This document shows, piece after piece, positions 45,183 to 54,722 of a stretch of DNA of 64,000 bases. The DNA lies in contig DAIDHN010000016.1 of the NCBI GenBank assembly GCA_027459665.1, forward strand, positions 1 through 64,000, read 5' to 3'. The notes below the pieces were generated by a model. The model searched no databases. It was not told the origin of the DNA and saw only the letters and a list, made by a program, of their open reading frames with translations. Source of the DNA: Chthonomonadaceae bacterium. Lineage in GTDB: Bacteria > Armatimonadota > Chthonomonadetes > Chthonomonadales > Chthonomonadaceae. Every line of letters starts with the position of its first letter. Position 1 is the first letter of the stretch. The translations under genes and the position numbers were made by a program.

Positions 45183-45557
45183 ATGAAATTTGACATAAAA
45201 AACCTTTACCTGATTCCCATGTATCTGTTTTTAACGGCTGTGGCCCATGTAGGCACTATCAATTTTTGCTGGCTGGCCATTGCTGCAGGAGCAGCAGGGG
45301 TGTTTCAGGCGAAATATTATCGGGCATCTGCCCCCCAGCCGCAAAGTACGGCTTTGGCATGCCCAACTGGTGAATGCAACCGCAGAAGCCTATCTAAAGC
45401 AGTTTATTTGTTAGGCAGCAGGGAAAAAGTATTTGTAACCGCCCTGGCGCTGTTTGCTGGGGGACTGATATGGACAGCAATTCGGTGGGGGGTCACTGTG
45501 GGCGATAAAACATTCTACTGCTTTCTCATCTACTACCTGGCTTCATTAACAGGTTGA
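45183..45557 (+). CDS. Hypothetical small membrane protein
   Basis: 124 residues. Hydrophobic segments lie at about 9-24, 27-42, 85-102 and 108-122, with a polar Cys-containing loop between (about 50-80). The ribosome-binding site is weak (GGGA), and no family is recognised, so the call rests mainly on the membrane pattern and an unbroken frame. Confidence 0.5.
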   Translation: MKFDIKNLYLIPMYLFLTAVAHVGTINFCWLAIAAGAAGVFQAKYYRASAPQPQSTALACPTGECNRRSLSKAVYLLGSREKVFVTALALFAGGLIWTAIRWGVTVGDKTFYCFLIYYLASLTG

Positions 45558-45669
45558 TTATTCAAATTTGAAGCAGCTGCAGCAGAAGTTTGCAGCATGT
45601 TGTGTTAATGACAGCGTATGTGGCAGCATTTTTTCTTTTTGCCGGCCATCTGCTTGAGAGAGTTGGTTT

Positions 45670-46662
45670 TCAGATGGGCGGCAGCTGCTGCGTCATCTCC
45701 TCAATCAGTGTCTTCACCGCCTCTTCCAGTGGAGGCTGCAGCGTACACCCTGAAGCCAGGCGGTGCCCGCCTCCGCCGAAAACGCGGGCTACCCTGTTTA
45801 CATCGCATCCTTCTCGCGAGCGCAGGCTTACCCGTATCTGTTTGCCTGCTATTTCGCGAAACAATATGCCTGCCTGCACCCCGGCGATAGAACGCAGGTG
45901 CGCCACAATGCCTTCTGTGTCTGCGTCGGCTGCCTGCATTTCGGCAAAGTCTGCTGCAGAAATTGCAGACCAGGCTATTCGTCCGCCGGCGACGATGTGC
46001 AGCTTTTGCAGCGCAGCGCCCAGCAGTTTCACTGCGGCAAGAGATTTGTTTTCGTATACCTCATCTGAGATAACGGCTGGGCTGGCTCCCAGCTTTTGCA
46101 GTTTTGCTGCCAGTGCAAAAGAAAAGGGGGTGGTGTTGGTATAGCGAAAAGACCCTGTGTCGGTGATCAGGCCAGCCATGAGGCATTTTGCAATGTCTGC
46201 ATTCAGAAGAGCGGCCCCAGACTGCTTTTCCATTTCTCGCAGCAGCAGCCACATGACCTCGGCGGTGGCAGCTGCTTTTACATTGCGCAGTTCCAGCCAG
46301 CCTTGCTGTTCTTCTTGAACATGGTGATCTATGATGAGCAAGCGTGGTGCAGAAAGCAGTGCAGACTGTACGGCGCTGCCCACTCGCTGCAGCGAGCCGG
46401 CATCGCAAATTACTGCAAGATCGAAGCTGCGGTCTTCAGAAGTTGTCTGAATTAGTTCAGCGCCCGGCAGCCAGTGGTAGATATCGGGCACGCCGTGTGC
46501 AGAGAGGGGTATTGCCTTCCTGCCCAGCGCCTGCAGAGCCAGTGCGAGAGCCAGCGCGCTTCCCAGCGTGTCGCCATCCGGGTTTACGTGTGAGGCAAGC
46601 ACAATACTGCCTGCATTCAGCAGAGCGTCTGCTGTGAGTTTGAGAGTTTTTGAAAAGCTCAT
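45670..46662 (-). CDS. nrnA: DHH-family oligoribonuclease/pAp phosphatase
   Basis: 330 residues. It degrades nano-RNA and dephosphorylates 3'-phosphoadenosine 5'-phosphate. Motifs of DHH phosphoesterases are complete: ASHVNPDGDTLGSALAL, VICDAG, LIIDHHV and TDTGSFRYTNTT; DHHA1 carries GGGHRLASG near the C-terminus. It is the last gene of the nusA-infB operon, and its start overlaps the rbfA stop (ATGA). Confidence 0.95.
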   Translation of the reverse strand: MSFSKTLKLTADALLNAGSIVLASHVNPDGDTLGSALALALALQALGRKAIPLSAHGVPDIYHWLPGAELIQTTSEDRSFDLAVICDAGSLQRVGSAVQSALLSAPRLLIIDHHVQEEQQGWLELRNVKAAATAEVMWLLLREMEKQSGAALLNADIAKCLMAGLITDTGSFRYTNTTPFSFALAAKLQKLGASPAVISDEVYENKSLAAVKLLGAALQKLHIVAGGRIAWSAISAADFAEMQAADADTEGIVAHLRSIAGVQAGILFREIAGKQIRVSLRSREGCDVNRVARVFGGGGHRLASGCTLQPPLEEAVKTLIEEMTQQLPPI

Positions 46663-47036
46663 TTTTCGGTTGGAAGGTCTTCAGGACGCGGACGCAGATC
46701 GGCTTCCACGCTGTGCAGCAGTTCAAAAATATGCTGCCCGCGTGCAAGCGAATCATCGTAATGAAAAGTGATTTCAGGCATTATGCGCAGGCGAATGCGT
46801 TTGGCAATTTCCGCACGAATCAGGCCTGCCGCTCCATTCAGCGCTTTCAGGCTGTTGACGCGTGAGGTTTCTTCACCTAAAACACTCACAAAAATTTTTG
46901 CATAACGCAAATCACGGGTCACTTCTGCGCCGGTTACGGTGACAAAGCCCAGCCGGGGGTCGCGCAGTTCTTTCTGAATCAGGTCGCTGGCCTCGTGTGC
47001 CAGCTGTTCCTGTACTCTTTCCTGTCGCAGTGTCAT
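46659..47036 (-). CDS. rbfA: 30S ribosome-binding factor A
   Basis: 125 residues. This KH-fold protein matures the 16S rRNA 5' end. Family segments include RVQEQLAHEASDLIQKEL, DPRLGFVTVTGAEVTRDL, YAKIFVSVL and RIMPEITFHYDDS. A short acidic tail follows (RPRPEDLPTEK). It is coupled to nrnA by a four-base overlap and lies 15 bases after ylxP. Confidence 0.96.
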   Translation of the reverse strand: MTLRQERVQEQLAHEASDLIQKELRDPRLGFVTVTGAEVTRDLRYAKIFVSVLGEETSRVNSLKALNGAAGLIRAEIAKRIRLRIMPEITFHYDDSLARGQHIFELLHSVEADLRPRPEDLPTEK

Positions 47037-47051
47037 GGGGGGCCTCGCTTT

Positions 47052-47333
47052 CTAAAATAGTTCGATGTCTGCCGCACTTACATCAAAATCGGGCGAGCGT
47101 TCCAGAAAATCGGTTACATTGTCCAGAAGGCTGTTGAGATGCCGGGCATCGTTTGATACCGCGGCAACTCCCAGCAGCGCGCTCTGCCAGAGATCGAGAT
47201 CGCCTACCTCGGCGATGGCAACGTTGAAACGTCTGTGAGTGGTATCAATTACGCTTTGCACAATCTGTCTTTTTTCCTTGAGAGAATGCACTTCATGCAG
47301 CACAAGCCTCAGCGTAATGGTTCCAACATGCAT
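47052..47333 (-). CDS. ylxP: YlxP-like DUF503 protein
   Basis: 93 residues. The pattern MHVGTITLRLVLHEVHSLKEKR, SVIDTTHRRFNVAIAEVGDLD and LLGVAAVSND is the DUF503 signature. These proteins sit between infB and rbfA in many bacteria and are thought to assist ribosome assembly. It lies ten bases after infB. Confidence 0.92.
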   Translation of the reverse strand: MHVGTITLRLVLHEVHSLKEKRQIVQSVIDTTHRRFNVAIAEVGDLDLWQSALLGVAAVSNDARHLNSLLDNVTDFLERSPDFDVSAADIELF

Positions 47334-47342
47334 GGGTTATCC

Positions 47343-49289
47343 TCAGACTCTTTCCACCTGCTTCATTTCAAAGCATTCCAGTACGTCATCCGGCTGCACA
47401 TCGCTCCAGTTTTCTATGGTCAGCCCGCATTCGAAGCCCTGTGCTACTTCTCTCACATCATCCTTTACACGCTTGAGGCTGTCTATTCGGCTGGTATAGA
47501 GCAGTTGTTTGTTTCGCAGTATGCGTACTTCGGCGCCGCGCACCAGCTTGCCATCGGTTACGGTGCAGCCTGCAATAACCACCCCGCGCGATGTCTGGAA
47601 GCGCTGCAGCACTCTTGCTGCACCCAGCGCCGCCTCTTCAAACACTGGGGCGAGCAGGCCCTTCATGGCGCGTTCTATGTCTTCGGTGAGGTCGTAGATG
47701 ATGTTGTAGGTGCGTACATCTATGCCATCCCGTTCGGCAGCGCGCTGTGCTGATGGGTCGGGGCGCGAGTTGAAGCCTATTACAATCGAACCGGTGGCTA
47801 CCGCGAGGCTGATGTCTGATTCAGATATGCTGCCCACTCCGCTCAGCTTCACGCTGACTCTCACCTCTTCATCCGGTCGGTTTTCATTGAGTTTATTGAG
47901 CTGGCCTACCACCGCCTCTACGCTGCCCTGCACATCGCCTTTCACAATAATATTCAGTTCTTTTACAATGCCTTCCAGCGCCTGCCTTGAAAGATCGTCG
48001 AGCGTAAGGCGCCGTGTTTGCCCTCCCAGCCGTTCTGTGCGTGCGCGAGACATGCGCCGCTCTGCTGTCTGGCGTGCTTCCTTTTCATTTTTCACCACTT
48101 CCACTGTATCACCGGCCGCAGGCGCAGCATTCAGGCCAAGCACTTCCACGGGGGTAGAGGGGGGGGCTTTTTGCAGTTTTTCCCCTCGGTCGTTGGTCAT
48201 GGCGCGCACCTTGCCGTAAGCCGGGCCTGCCACAATGCAGTCTCCTATGCGAAGCGTGCCGCCCTGTACCAGCACTGTGGCCACTGCGCCTCTGCCAGGT
48301 TCTACGCTGGCTTCTACAATGGCCCCTATGGCATGGCCGGAGGGAGAAGCCTGCAGCTGCTGTACTTCGGCCACCAGCAGTATGTATTCGAGGAGTTCTG
48401 GTATGCCCTCACCGCTTTTTGCCGAAACGGGCACTGCAATTACTTCGCCGCCGTACTCTTCCACCACCAGGTTGTGTTCGGTGAGCTGCTGCTTGATGCG
48501 GTCGGGGCGTGCATCTGGCTTGTCCATTTTATTGATTGCCACCACAATGGGCACTTTTGCGGCCTGTGCGTGGTGAATAGCCTCTATGGTCTGGGGCATT
48601 ATGCCATCATCTGCGGCTACCACCAGCACCACAATGTCGGTTACGCTTGCGCCGCGTGCGCGCATTTCGGTGAATGCCTCATGGCCGGGGGTATCGAGAA
48701 AAGTGATGCGTTTTTTCTGTGCCTCGTGTTCTACCTCCACCTGATAAGCGCCAATATGCTGCGTAATGCCTCCAAACTCGCCCTCTGCCACGTTTGCTTT
48801 GCGAATAATATCAAGCAGCGAGGTTTTGCCGTGGTCTACGTGCCCCATAATGGTGACAACGGGGGGACGGGGCTGCATGGTGCCAGCCGGCCCGCGGTGG
48901 GCAACAGGCGCCGGCTTTGGTTCGATGCGCGCTTCTGTTTTAACACGCAGCACATAGCCGCAGGCTGCAGCAAGCTTTTCGGCCATGCGCGCATCCAGGC
49001 GCTGATTGGGTGCGATTAGCTGCCCAAATTCCATCAGTTTCTTTACAGCAGTATTCACGGGCATGCTGAGCGCTTCTGCTACTTCACGCACGGTAGAACC
49101 AGCAGAAATTTCGGCTATTTTGGGTTGCGTCAGTACTTCTCGCACCGTGCGTGCTGTCTCTTCATCCAGCATGGTAGCCGGCCCGTCTATATTTACTCCC
49201 AGATCATTCAGTGTTACCGCAAGTTCTGCAGGGGTCATTTTCAGTTCATTGGCAAGGTCTGCAACTCTAATCCCCTTTGCTGTCGCCAT
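47343..49289 (-). CDS. infB: Translation initiation factor IF-2
   Basis: 648 residues. Two short IF2-N helical domains (about 1-60 and 62-125) lead to the GTPase with GHVDHGKT (149-156), DTPGHEAF and NKMDKPDA, then domains II-IV, ending with [20 protein letters not shown]. The long charged linker of E. coli IF-2 is absent, which is usual for short forms. ATG 49289 follows GGAG. ylxR ends five bases upstream. Confidence 0.98.
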   Translation of the reverse strand: MATAKGIRVADLANELKMTPAELAVTLNDLGVNIDGPATMLDEETARTVREVLTQPKIAEISAGSTVREVAEALSMPVNTAVKKLMEFGQLIAPNQRLDARMAEKLAAACGYVLRVKTEARIEPKPAPVAHRGPAGTMQPRPPVVTIMGHVDHGKTSLLDIIRKANVAEGEFGGITQHIGAYQVEVEHEAQKKRITFLDTPGHEAFTEMRARGASVTDIVVLVVAADDGIMPQTIEAIHHAQAAKVPIVVAINKMDKPDARPDRIKQQLTEHNLVVEEYGGEVIAVPVSAKSGEGIPELLEYILLVAEVQQLQASPSGHAIGAIVEASVEPGRGAVATVLVQGGTLRIGDCIVAGPAYGKVRAMTNDRGEKLQKAPPSTPVEVLGLNAAPAAGDTVEVVKNEKEARQTAERRMSRARTERLGGQTRRLTLDDLSRQALEGIVKELNIIVKGDVQGSVEAVVGQLNKLNENRPDEEVRVSVKLSGVGSISESDISLAVATGSIVIGFNSRPDPSAQRAAERDGIDVRTYNIIYDLTEDIERAMKGLLAPVFEEAALGAARVLQRFQTSRGVVIAGCTVTDGKLVRGAEVRILRNKQLLYTSRIDSLKRVKDDVREVAQGFECGLTIENWSDVQPDDVLECFEMKQVERV

Positions 49290-49293
49290 ATTC

Positions 49294-49602
49294 TCACTCT
49301 CCTTCTCTTGTTTCCGGCAGGCTCTGCTGCAGTGCCATTTCTTCAGCAGCGTGCAGCAGCTGTTCAAAAAGCGTTGACGGCATGTTTTCCAGCCGGAGTG
49401 CGCGTTCCAGTCTTTTCTGTTTGCGCGCTTGTTCTATGCAGTCGGCGGCGGCGCACACATAGGCGCCTCTGCCGTTCATTTTTCCACCAGAGTCATAGAC
49501 AGCAGTTCCATCAGTTAGCCTCACCACGCGCATCAGTCTGCGTTTTTGATCGGTGGTGCGGCAGGCAGTACAGGTACGAACGGGCTGACGCCGAACTCTC
49601 AT
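49294..49602 (-). CDS. ylxR: YlxR (DUF448) RNA-binding protein
   Basis: 102 residues. The signature RTCTACRTTDQKRRLMRVVR and GGKMNGRGAYVC is the DUF448 fold, linked to RNase P modulation and RNA binding in other bacteria. AAAGGA is eight bases before ATG 49602. A 245-base non-coding gap (49603-49847) separates it from nusA, where most genomes have a few bases. Confidence 0.94.
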   Translation of the reverse strand: MRVRRQPVRTCTACRTTDQKRRLMRVVRLTDGTAVYDSGGKMNGRGAYVCAAADCIEQARKQKRLERALRLENMPSTLFEQLLHAAEEMALQQSLPETREGE

Positions 49603-49847
49603 GCAGATTCCTTTCCTGCGAATGGTCTGCCTGCGGGGATTCAATGCGGGGAAAGAAGGAGGAGCGGAGTGCGCCACCTGGCGCAGCTTCAACAGGAGGG
49701 TCAGTTACATGGCGCCTCCTGCCACTCTGCTTCTTCTGCTCTGCGAGGCTTTTGCCTTTGGCAGAGACATCCCTATTGGTTCCCGGTATCTGCAGGGTTT
49801 CATCTTCGCAGCGCCCTGCACACAGCAGGGCGCAGATACCTGCGCGC

Positions 49848-51002
49848 TCATTGGCGCGCATCTCCTTCAACTTCGAATTCGGTTTCTGTCGCAAGCTCAT
49901 GCGGTGCGGCTGTTTGGTCTGCTTCATCAGAATCGCTTGAAGCAGAGCGCGCCGACTTGTCCATTTGCGACTCGCTCCGAATGTCTATACGCTGGCCGGT
50001 AAGGCGTGCAGCAAGACGCACATTTTGCCCTGATTTGCCAATCGCCAGTGAAAGCTGGCTGTCTGGCACAATCACGAAAGCGCTTTTAGCGTCTTCATTT
50101 ACTGTGACGGTGCTTGCCCGTGCAGGCGAAAGGGCTTCAGAAATGAATACGGCCATGTCCTGGTTCCATCGCACAATGTCTATTTTTTCATCGTACAGTT
50201 CGTTCACCACTGCCTGTACTCTGCTTCCGCGGTGCCCCACGCAAGAGCCAACGGGGTCTACCTTGTCGTCGTGGCTGCTCACTGCTATTTTTGAGCGCGC
50301 ACCTGGTTCACGGGCCACGCTTTTAATGGTTACAATGCCATCTGCAATTTCAGGCACTTCCAGTTCAAACAGTCTTCGTACCAGGCTGGGGTGTGTGCGT
50401 GAGACAACTACCTGCGGCCCTCGGCCCAGGTCTTTTACATCCAATACGTATACCTTGAGGCGGTCGTTCAGGCGGTAGGGTTCGCTTTTAACCTGTTCCT
50501 GGGCAGGCAGTACTGCATCCAGCTTGCCCAGGTTGATAATTACGCTGGTGCCTTCCCTGCGCTGCACTGTGCCGGTCATTACTTCTCCGGCGCGGGCAAG
50601 GTATTCATCCAGCACCTTGCGCCGTTCTGTTTCCCTAATGCGCTGCATTACCACCTGTTTGGCGGTTTGTGCGGCAATGCGGCCAAAGTCGCTCATGGGG
50701 CGTGGCAGGTCGAACGAGATGATTTGGCCCAGCACTGCCTGCGGGTTTATTTTGCGTGCCTGTTCAAGAGAGACATGGTAGTTTTCGTCCTCCACCACCT
50801 CTACCACCTGTTTTTCCAGGTATACCCTGAAAGGCAGGGCAAGATGGCTTTTGGTGTCTATAGAGACACGCACTTCCCCGGTGATAGACTGGTTTTTTTT
50901 GTAGGCTGTTGCCAATGCAGATTCCACGGTTTCGATTAGCACGCCAAGTGGCAGCTCTTTTTCGCGGGCTATCTGCTGCAGCGCTTCCACAAACTCGCTC
51001 AT
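49848..51002 (-). CDS. nusA: Transcription termination/antitermination factor NusA
   Basis: 384 residues. The N-terminal RNA polymerase-binding domain (about 1-125), the S1 domain (about 130-200, GTVQRREGTSVIINLG) and two KH domains (ending with SLAIGKSGQNVRLAARLTG) are complete; a short acidic tail (about 345-384) ends the protein. It heads the operon that continues with ylxR, infB, ylxP, rbfA and nrnA. rimP, usually upstream, is absent here. Confidence 0.98.
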   Translation of the reverse strand: MSEFVEALQQIAREKELPLGVLIETVESALATAYKKNQSITGEVRVSIDTKSHLALPFRVYLEKQVVEVVEDENYHVSLEQARKINPQAVLGQIISFDLPRPMSDFGRIAAQTAKQVVMQRIRETERRKVLDEYLARAGEVMTGTVQRREGTSVIINLGKLDAVLPAQEQVKSEPYRLNDRLKVYVLDVKDLGRGPQVVVSRTHPSLVRRLFELEVPEIADGIVTIKSVAREPGARSKIAVSSHDDKVDPVGSCVGHRGSRVQAVVNELYDEKIDIVRWNQDMAVFISEALSPARASTVTVNEDAKSAFVIVPDSQLSLAIGKSGQNVRLAARLTGQRIDIRSESQMDKSARSASSDSDEADQTAAPHELATETEFEVEGDARQ

Positions 51003-51049
51003 GGCTTTACTCCACAGGACTCAGTGAGGAACGGATGTTCCTGCTAACA

Positions 51050-51077
51050 GAAAAAGAGTGGGCGAAAACCCACTCTC
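51050..51077 (-). terminator. Terminator between the SDR gene and nusA
   Basis: On the minus strand AGAGTGGG/CCCACTCT with a six-base loop is followed by TTTTTCTG. It ends transcription from the SDR gene only 48 bases before the nusA start, so it could also act as a read-through-controlled attenuator for nusA. Confidence 0.8.
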
Positions 51078-51161
51078 TTCGGGCACAGATTGCGCCAAAC
51101 TCTAACATGAATTATAGCATACAGGCTTCGAAAAAGCAAGAGAAGCCGAGTGCCTTATTGT

Positions 51162-51926
51162 TTAGTAGCGGGTCACCTGCTGCACCAGTCCGCCGTCTAC
51201 GCAGTAGGTGCTTCCTGTAACGTAGGAGGCATCATCGCTGGCGAGAAAAAGCGCTACCGCGGCCACTTCTTCGGGTTTTCCGAAGCGTCCCCAGGGTATT
51301 TCTCCTACGGCGGCGGCTTTTGCTGCGGGGTCGTTGAGTACTGCCTGATTGATGGGTGTGGCAATGGCTCCGGGAGCAATGTTGTTTACATTGATGTTGT
51401 AGGGGGCAAGTTCCAGTGCCATGTTGCGCATCATCATGCGCACGCCTCCCTTGGATGTGCAGTAGGGTGCATAGGCGGGAAACGGAACATCTTCATGTAC
51501 AGAAGAGATGTTGATGATTTTGCCGCCTCCCTGTTTCACCATTTGCCTGGCGGCGGTTTGCGCCAGAAGAAATGAGCCGTTGAGGTTTACTCCGAGTACA
51601 AAATTCCAGTCTTCATCGGTGATCTCAAGAAACGGTTTTTTTATTTCCACACCTGCGTTGTTTACGGCAATATCGAGTCTGCCATATTTTTGCACTACCG
51701 CCTGTACCATGGCTTCTACATCTGCACGCTTGCTTATATCTGCAGGCGCGGGCATTCCCTCTGTAGGGAAAGCAGCCAGTTCTTTCAGTGTGTCGGCTTC
51801 GCGTGTGCCGCCGGGCAGGTAATTCACTGCTACGTGGGCGCCTTCTGCTGCAAACCTCTGCGCTATGGCCATGCCAATACCGCTGTTGGCGCCGGTGACG
51901 ATTGCTACTTTTCCCTCCAGCCTCAT
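51162..51926 (-). CDS. SDR-family oxidoreductase (glucose 1-dehydrogenase-like)
   Basis: 254 residues. Cofactor motif TGANSGIG, NNAG, the catalytic Ser in INISSVHEDV, and YAPYCTSKGG (Tyr-x3-Lys) identify a classical SDR. The sequence around ISSVHEDVPFP resembles glucose 1-dehydrogenases. GGAGG precedes ATG 51926; a longer frame to 51953 has no support. It stands alone between dnaA and nusA. Confidence 0.92.
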   Translation of the reverse strand: MRLEGKVAIVTGANSGIGMAIAQRFAAEGAHVAVNYLPGGTREADTLKELAAFPTEGMPAPADISKRADVEAMVQAVVQKYGRLDIAVNNAGVEIKKPFLEITDEDWNFVLGVNLNGSFLLAQTAARQMVKQGGGKIINISSVHEDVPFPAYAPYCTSKGGVRMMMRNMALELAPYNINVNNIAPGAIATPINQAVLNDPAAKAAAVGEIPWGRFGKPEEVAAVALFLASDDASYVTGSTYCVDGGLVQQVTRY

Positions 51927-51984
51927 AAAACAACCTCCAGAATGTATTTGCAATACAGAGAGTGTATACGCATTTTGAAAAGCA

Positions 51985-53529
51985 TCATAGTTCCTGCAAG
52001 GTGCGTTTCATGCGCTCTGTCATGGCGTTCAATTCGGGGTCTATGGTGAGTATCTGCCTTATGTGCTTGCAGGCATACACAATAGTGGCGTGGTCGCGCC
52101 CGCCAAACAGCTCGCCGGTGATGGTGGTATTTTGTTCGGGCAGCAGCTCGCGGCTCAGGTACATGGCAACCTGCCGCGCCAGCGAAAGGTCTTTGTTGCG
52201 GCTTGGGCCAATGATTGCCTGCGGAGTCACCCCAAACTGTGCGGCTGCCAGCTCTATGATTTGCCGGGTGGTAATGCTTTCATTGCGCAGGGGGCGAGCT
52301 ATAAAGTATTCACTGAGAACATTGCGGGCAAGGTCTATGCCTGGCGCTACATTCATAATGGAGCAGTGAGCCATCAGGCGGGTGAAGGCGCCTTCAAGTG
52401 CGCGAATGTTGGATTGTATGGCGCTGGCAATGTATTCGAGCACATCATCTCTTACAGGAGAATTTTCGCGGTCTCTAAACTGCTGCAGTATAGCCAGGCG
52501 GGTTTCCATTTCCGGCGGTGCAAGGTCTGCAATCAGGCCGCTTTGAAAGCGGGTGCGCAATCGTTCATCCATCATGTTCAGGTCGCGTGGGCTTCGGTCG
52601 CTGGCAAACACCACCTGTCTACCGCTTTGATACAGGGTGTTGAAAGTATGAAAGAACTCTTCGTTGGTGCGTTCCTTGCCTGCAATAAACTGTATATCAT
52701 CTACCAGCCACACATCTATGTCGCGGTAAAGCCTGCGAAAATCTTCGGTGGCGTGTTCGCGCAGCGAGGTGATGTACTGCTGTGCAAACACTTCTCCTGA
52801 AACATAGGCCACTCTGGCCTGCGGCTTCCGCTCTCGAATGTGGTGTGCAATTGCGTGCAGCAGATGCGATTTTCCCAGACCCGGCCCGCCATAGAGAAAC
52901 AGCGGATTGTATGCAGTACCCGGGTTTTCTGCGGCGCTGAGAGCGCAGGCGTGGGCCAGGCGGTTTGAATGCCCTGTGAGAAAGGTATGAAACCGGTAGC
53001 GATCGTTGAGCGGCAGGCCCGGAATAGGAGCAGGGGCAGTGGAAGAGTCGGCCCGGCGGGTGGTGCGTTCTTTGTCTGCAGTAGTGCGTCGCGGCGCGGG
53101 AGGTGCAGAGCGCCTGGCTGCTGAAGGTTCTGCCTCAAGGGGAAGAGGCGGCTGAATGGTATCTCGTGTTTCTGGCTCAGACGCCGCGGTTTCGGGGCTG
53201 AGCAGCTCTATCTCTACCTGCAGACCTGCACGATCAAGGTGAAACTCAAGTGCGCTGCGAATTGCGTTGGAGGCTTTTTTCTGTACCTGATCTCGTGCGT
53301 AGCTGGAGGCGACTCCCAATACAAAACAATTCTGTTCCAGTCGCAGAGGGCGTGCCGACACAAGAAAACTGTGATAAATTACAGGGCTGAGCCGGGTGGA
53401 AAGTAGCGCCAGGCAGAGCTGCCAGACCTGGGGCAGGTCAGGTTGGCCATCATTCTCCTCTCCAAATTCCAATAATCCGCTCACCCGGTTCTCCACTTCT
53501 GTTCGTTTGCTGTCGCCGCCCCGGGCCAT
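51985..53529 (-). CDS. dnaA: Chromosomal replication initiator DnaA
   Basis: 514 residues. Domain I (about 30-110) binds partners, a charged Pro/Ala/Arg linker (about 115-170) follows, then the AAA+ domain with GGPGLGKS (214-221), the VWLVDDIQF Walker B and LRTRFQSGL sensor region. Domain IV has the DNA-binding signature GGRDHATIVYACKHI. The ATG lacks a clear Shine-Dalgarno. dnaN is not adjacent: the neighbours are the SDR gene and an epimerase. Confidence 0.97.
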   Translation of the reverse strand: MARGGDSKRTEVENRVSGLLEFGEENDGQPDLPQVWQLCLALLSTRLSPVIYHSFLVSARPLRLEQNCFVLGVASSYARDQVQKKASNAIRSALEFHLDRAGLQVEIELLSPETAASEPETRDTIQPPLPLEAEPSAARRSAPPAPRRTTADKERTTRRADSSTAPAPIPGLPLNDRYRFHTFLTGHSNRLAHACALSAAENPGTAYNPLFLYGGPGLGKSHLLHAIAHHIRERKPQARVAYVSGEVFAQQYITSLREHATEDFRRLYRDIDVWLVDDIQFIAGKERTNEEFFHTFNTLYQSGRQVVFASDRSPRDLNMMDERLRTRFQSGLIADLAPPEMETRLAILQQFRDRENSPVRDDVLEYIASAIQSNIRALEGAFTRLMAHCSIMNVAPGIDLARNVLSEYFIARPLRNESITTRQIIELAAAQFGVTPQAIIGPSRNKDLSLARQVAMYLSRELLPEQNTTITGELFGGRDHATIVYACKHIRQILTIDPELNAMTERMKRTLQEL

Positions 53530-53764
53530 AGAACGAATCTGCTAGATGTAAAGCTGTGCAGCGCAGCAGTTACGCGCCGATTATAGCAAATTCATAAGGC
53601 GGGAGGCAAGAAAAAATACCAGTAAAAAAAACTTTTTTTGTGAATTTCAGGTGCAATGAACGCTAGATATATTCTATTTTTTGCAGAGATTCACTAGATA
53701 TAGAAGCCGTAGAAGGGGGAAAACAGGATAAAAAAAAGTGAAAAAGTTGTTTGCTGCAGGGCGC
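53530..53764. other. AT-rich region upstream of dnaA
   Basis: A 235-base gap with long A and T runs (about 53610-53645 and 53730-53750). It could be the dnaA promoter or a replication origin, but no cluster of TTATNCACA boxes is visible, so it is not called oriC. Confidence 0.4.
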
Positions 53765-54700
53765 TCAGTTCTGGCTCAGGGCATTTTGCAGCGCATCATC
53801 GGGGAGTGGGAAGGCAAAATTGTAGCCTGCCTGCAGCGCTGCTTCGGGCAGAACCCGCTGGCCGCTCAGCAGTGTGTCGGCAAATTCACCTGCGAGGGCA
53901 CGCAGGGCGAAAGCAGGCAGAGGCAGGCGTGAAGGCCGGTGCAGTGCGCGCCCCAGGGCATGTGCAAAGTCGGCATTGCGCACTGGGTTTGGCGAGGTTA
54001 CATTGATGGGGCCGCGCAGTAAGTCGTGCTGCAGGGCGAAGCAAAACAGCCCTGTTACATCTGCCTCATGCACCCAGCTAAACCACTGTCTGCCGCTTCC
54101 CATGGGGCCGCCCAGCCCCCACAACCAGGGGTTGAATGGGATGGGCAGCGGATGCAGCATGGCGGGGAGCGCGCCTCCTTTGCTGCCCAGTACAATGCCA
54201 ATGCGCATCAGGGCTACGCGCACTCCCCTGTTTTCGGCCTGCATTGCTTCTGCTTCCCACTGTCTGCATACTTCTGCAAGAAAATCGCTGCCATAGGGGT
54301 GGGCCTCGGTGACTATTTCTTCTCCGCAGTCGCCGTAGCAGCCTATTGCTGATGCGGAGATCAGAACGCCCTGCCGCATCTGTTCCACCAGCGCGCGGGT
54401 TGTTTGAATGCGTGAACTGCGTATGATTTCCTTGTAGTGGGGCGTCCACTTTTGGCTGGCCACCGATTCGCCTGCAAGGTGAATAACCGCATCCGCCTCT
54501 GCAACAATTTGCTGCCATCGGTTATCGCTGCCGCCCCACTGCACACAGTTGAGGGCAGGTGGAAGAAGTGCCTGTGCTTTTTCAGGATTGCGCGAGAGTG
54601 CAGTGAGAGAGTGCCCCTGCTGTACCAGCCGGGCGCATATCTGTCTTCCCAAAAAGCCGGCAGCTCCTGTTACTGCAATGCGGCGGGTGGTTTGGCTCAA
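53765..54700 (-). CDS. TIGR01777-type epimerase (SDR39U1-like)
   Basis: 311 residues. An extended SDR with TGAAGFLGRQIC, LSRNPEK, AVIHLAGESV and an EVCRQWE helix, followed by a C-terminal DUF1731 domain (residues about 250-300, LPLPAFALRALAGEFADTLL). The physiological substrate of this widespread family is unknown. It is the last gene of a four-gene minus-strand operon with the TPR, Hsp70-like and kinase genes. Confidence 0.93.
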   Translation of the reverse strand: MSQTTRRIAVTGAAGFLGRQICARLVQQGHSLTALSRNPEKAQALLPPALNCVQWGGSDNRWQQIVAEADAVIHLAGESVASQKWTPHYKEIIRSSRIQTTRALVEQMRQGVLISASAIGCYGDCGEEIVTEAHPYGSDFLAEVCRQWEAEAMQAENRGVRVALMRIGIVLGSKGGALPAMLHPLPIPFNPWLWGLGGPMGSGRQWFSWVHEADVTGLFCFALQHDLLRGPINVTSPNPVRNADFAHALGRALHRPSRLPLPAFALRALAGEFADTLLSGQRVLPEAALQAGYNFAFPLPDDALQNALSQN

Positions 54701-54722
54701 GTATAGTTCCTTTTCGAGAGTG

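Noticed and set aside
53530-53764. Replication origin next to dnaA
   Set aside because: AT-rich, but no DnaA-box cluster could be seen by eye, so it is left as an unassigned region.
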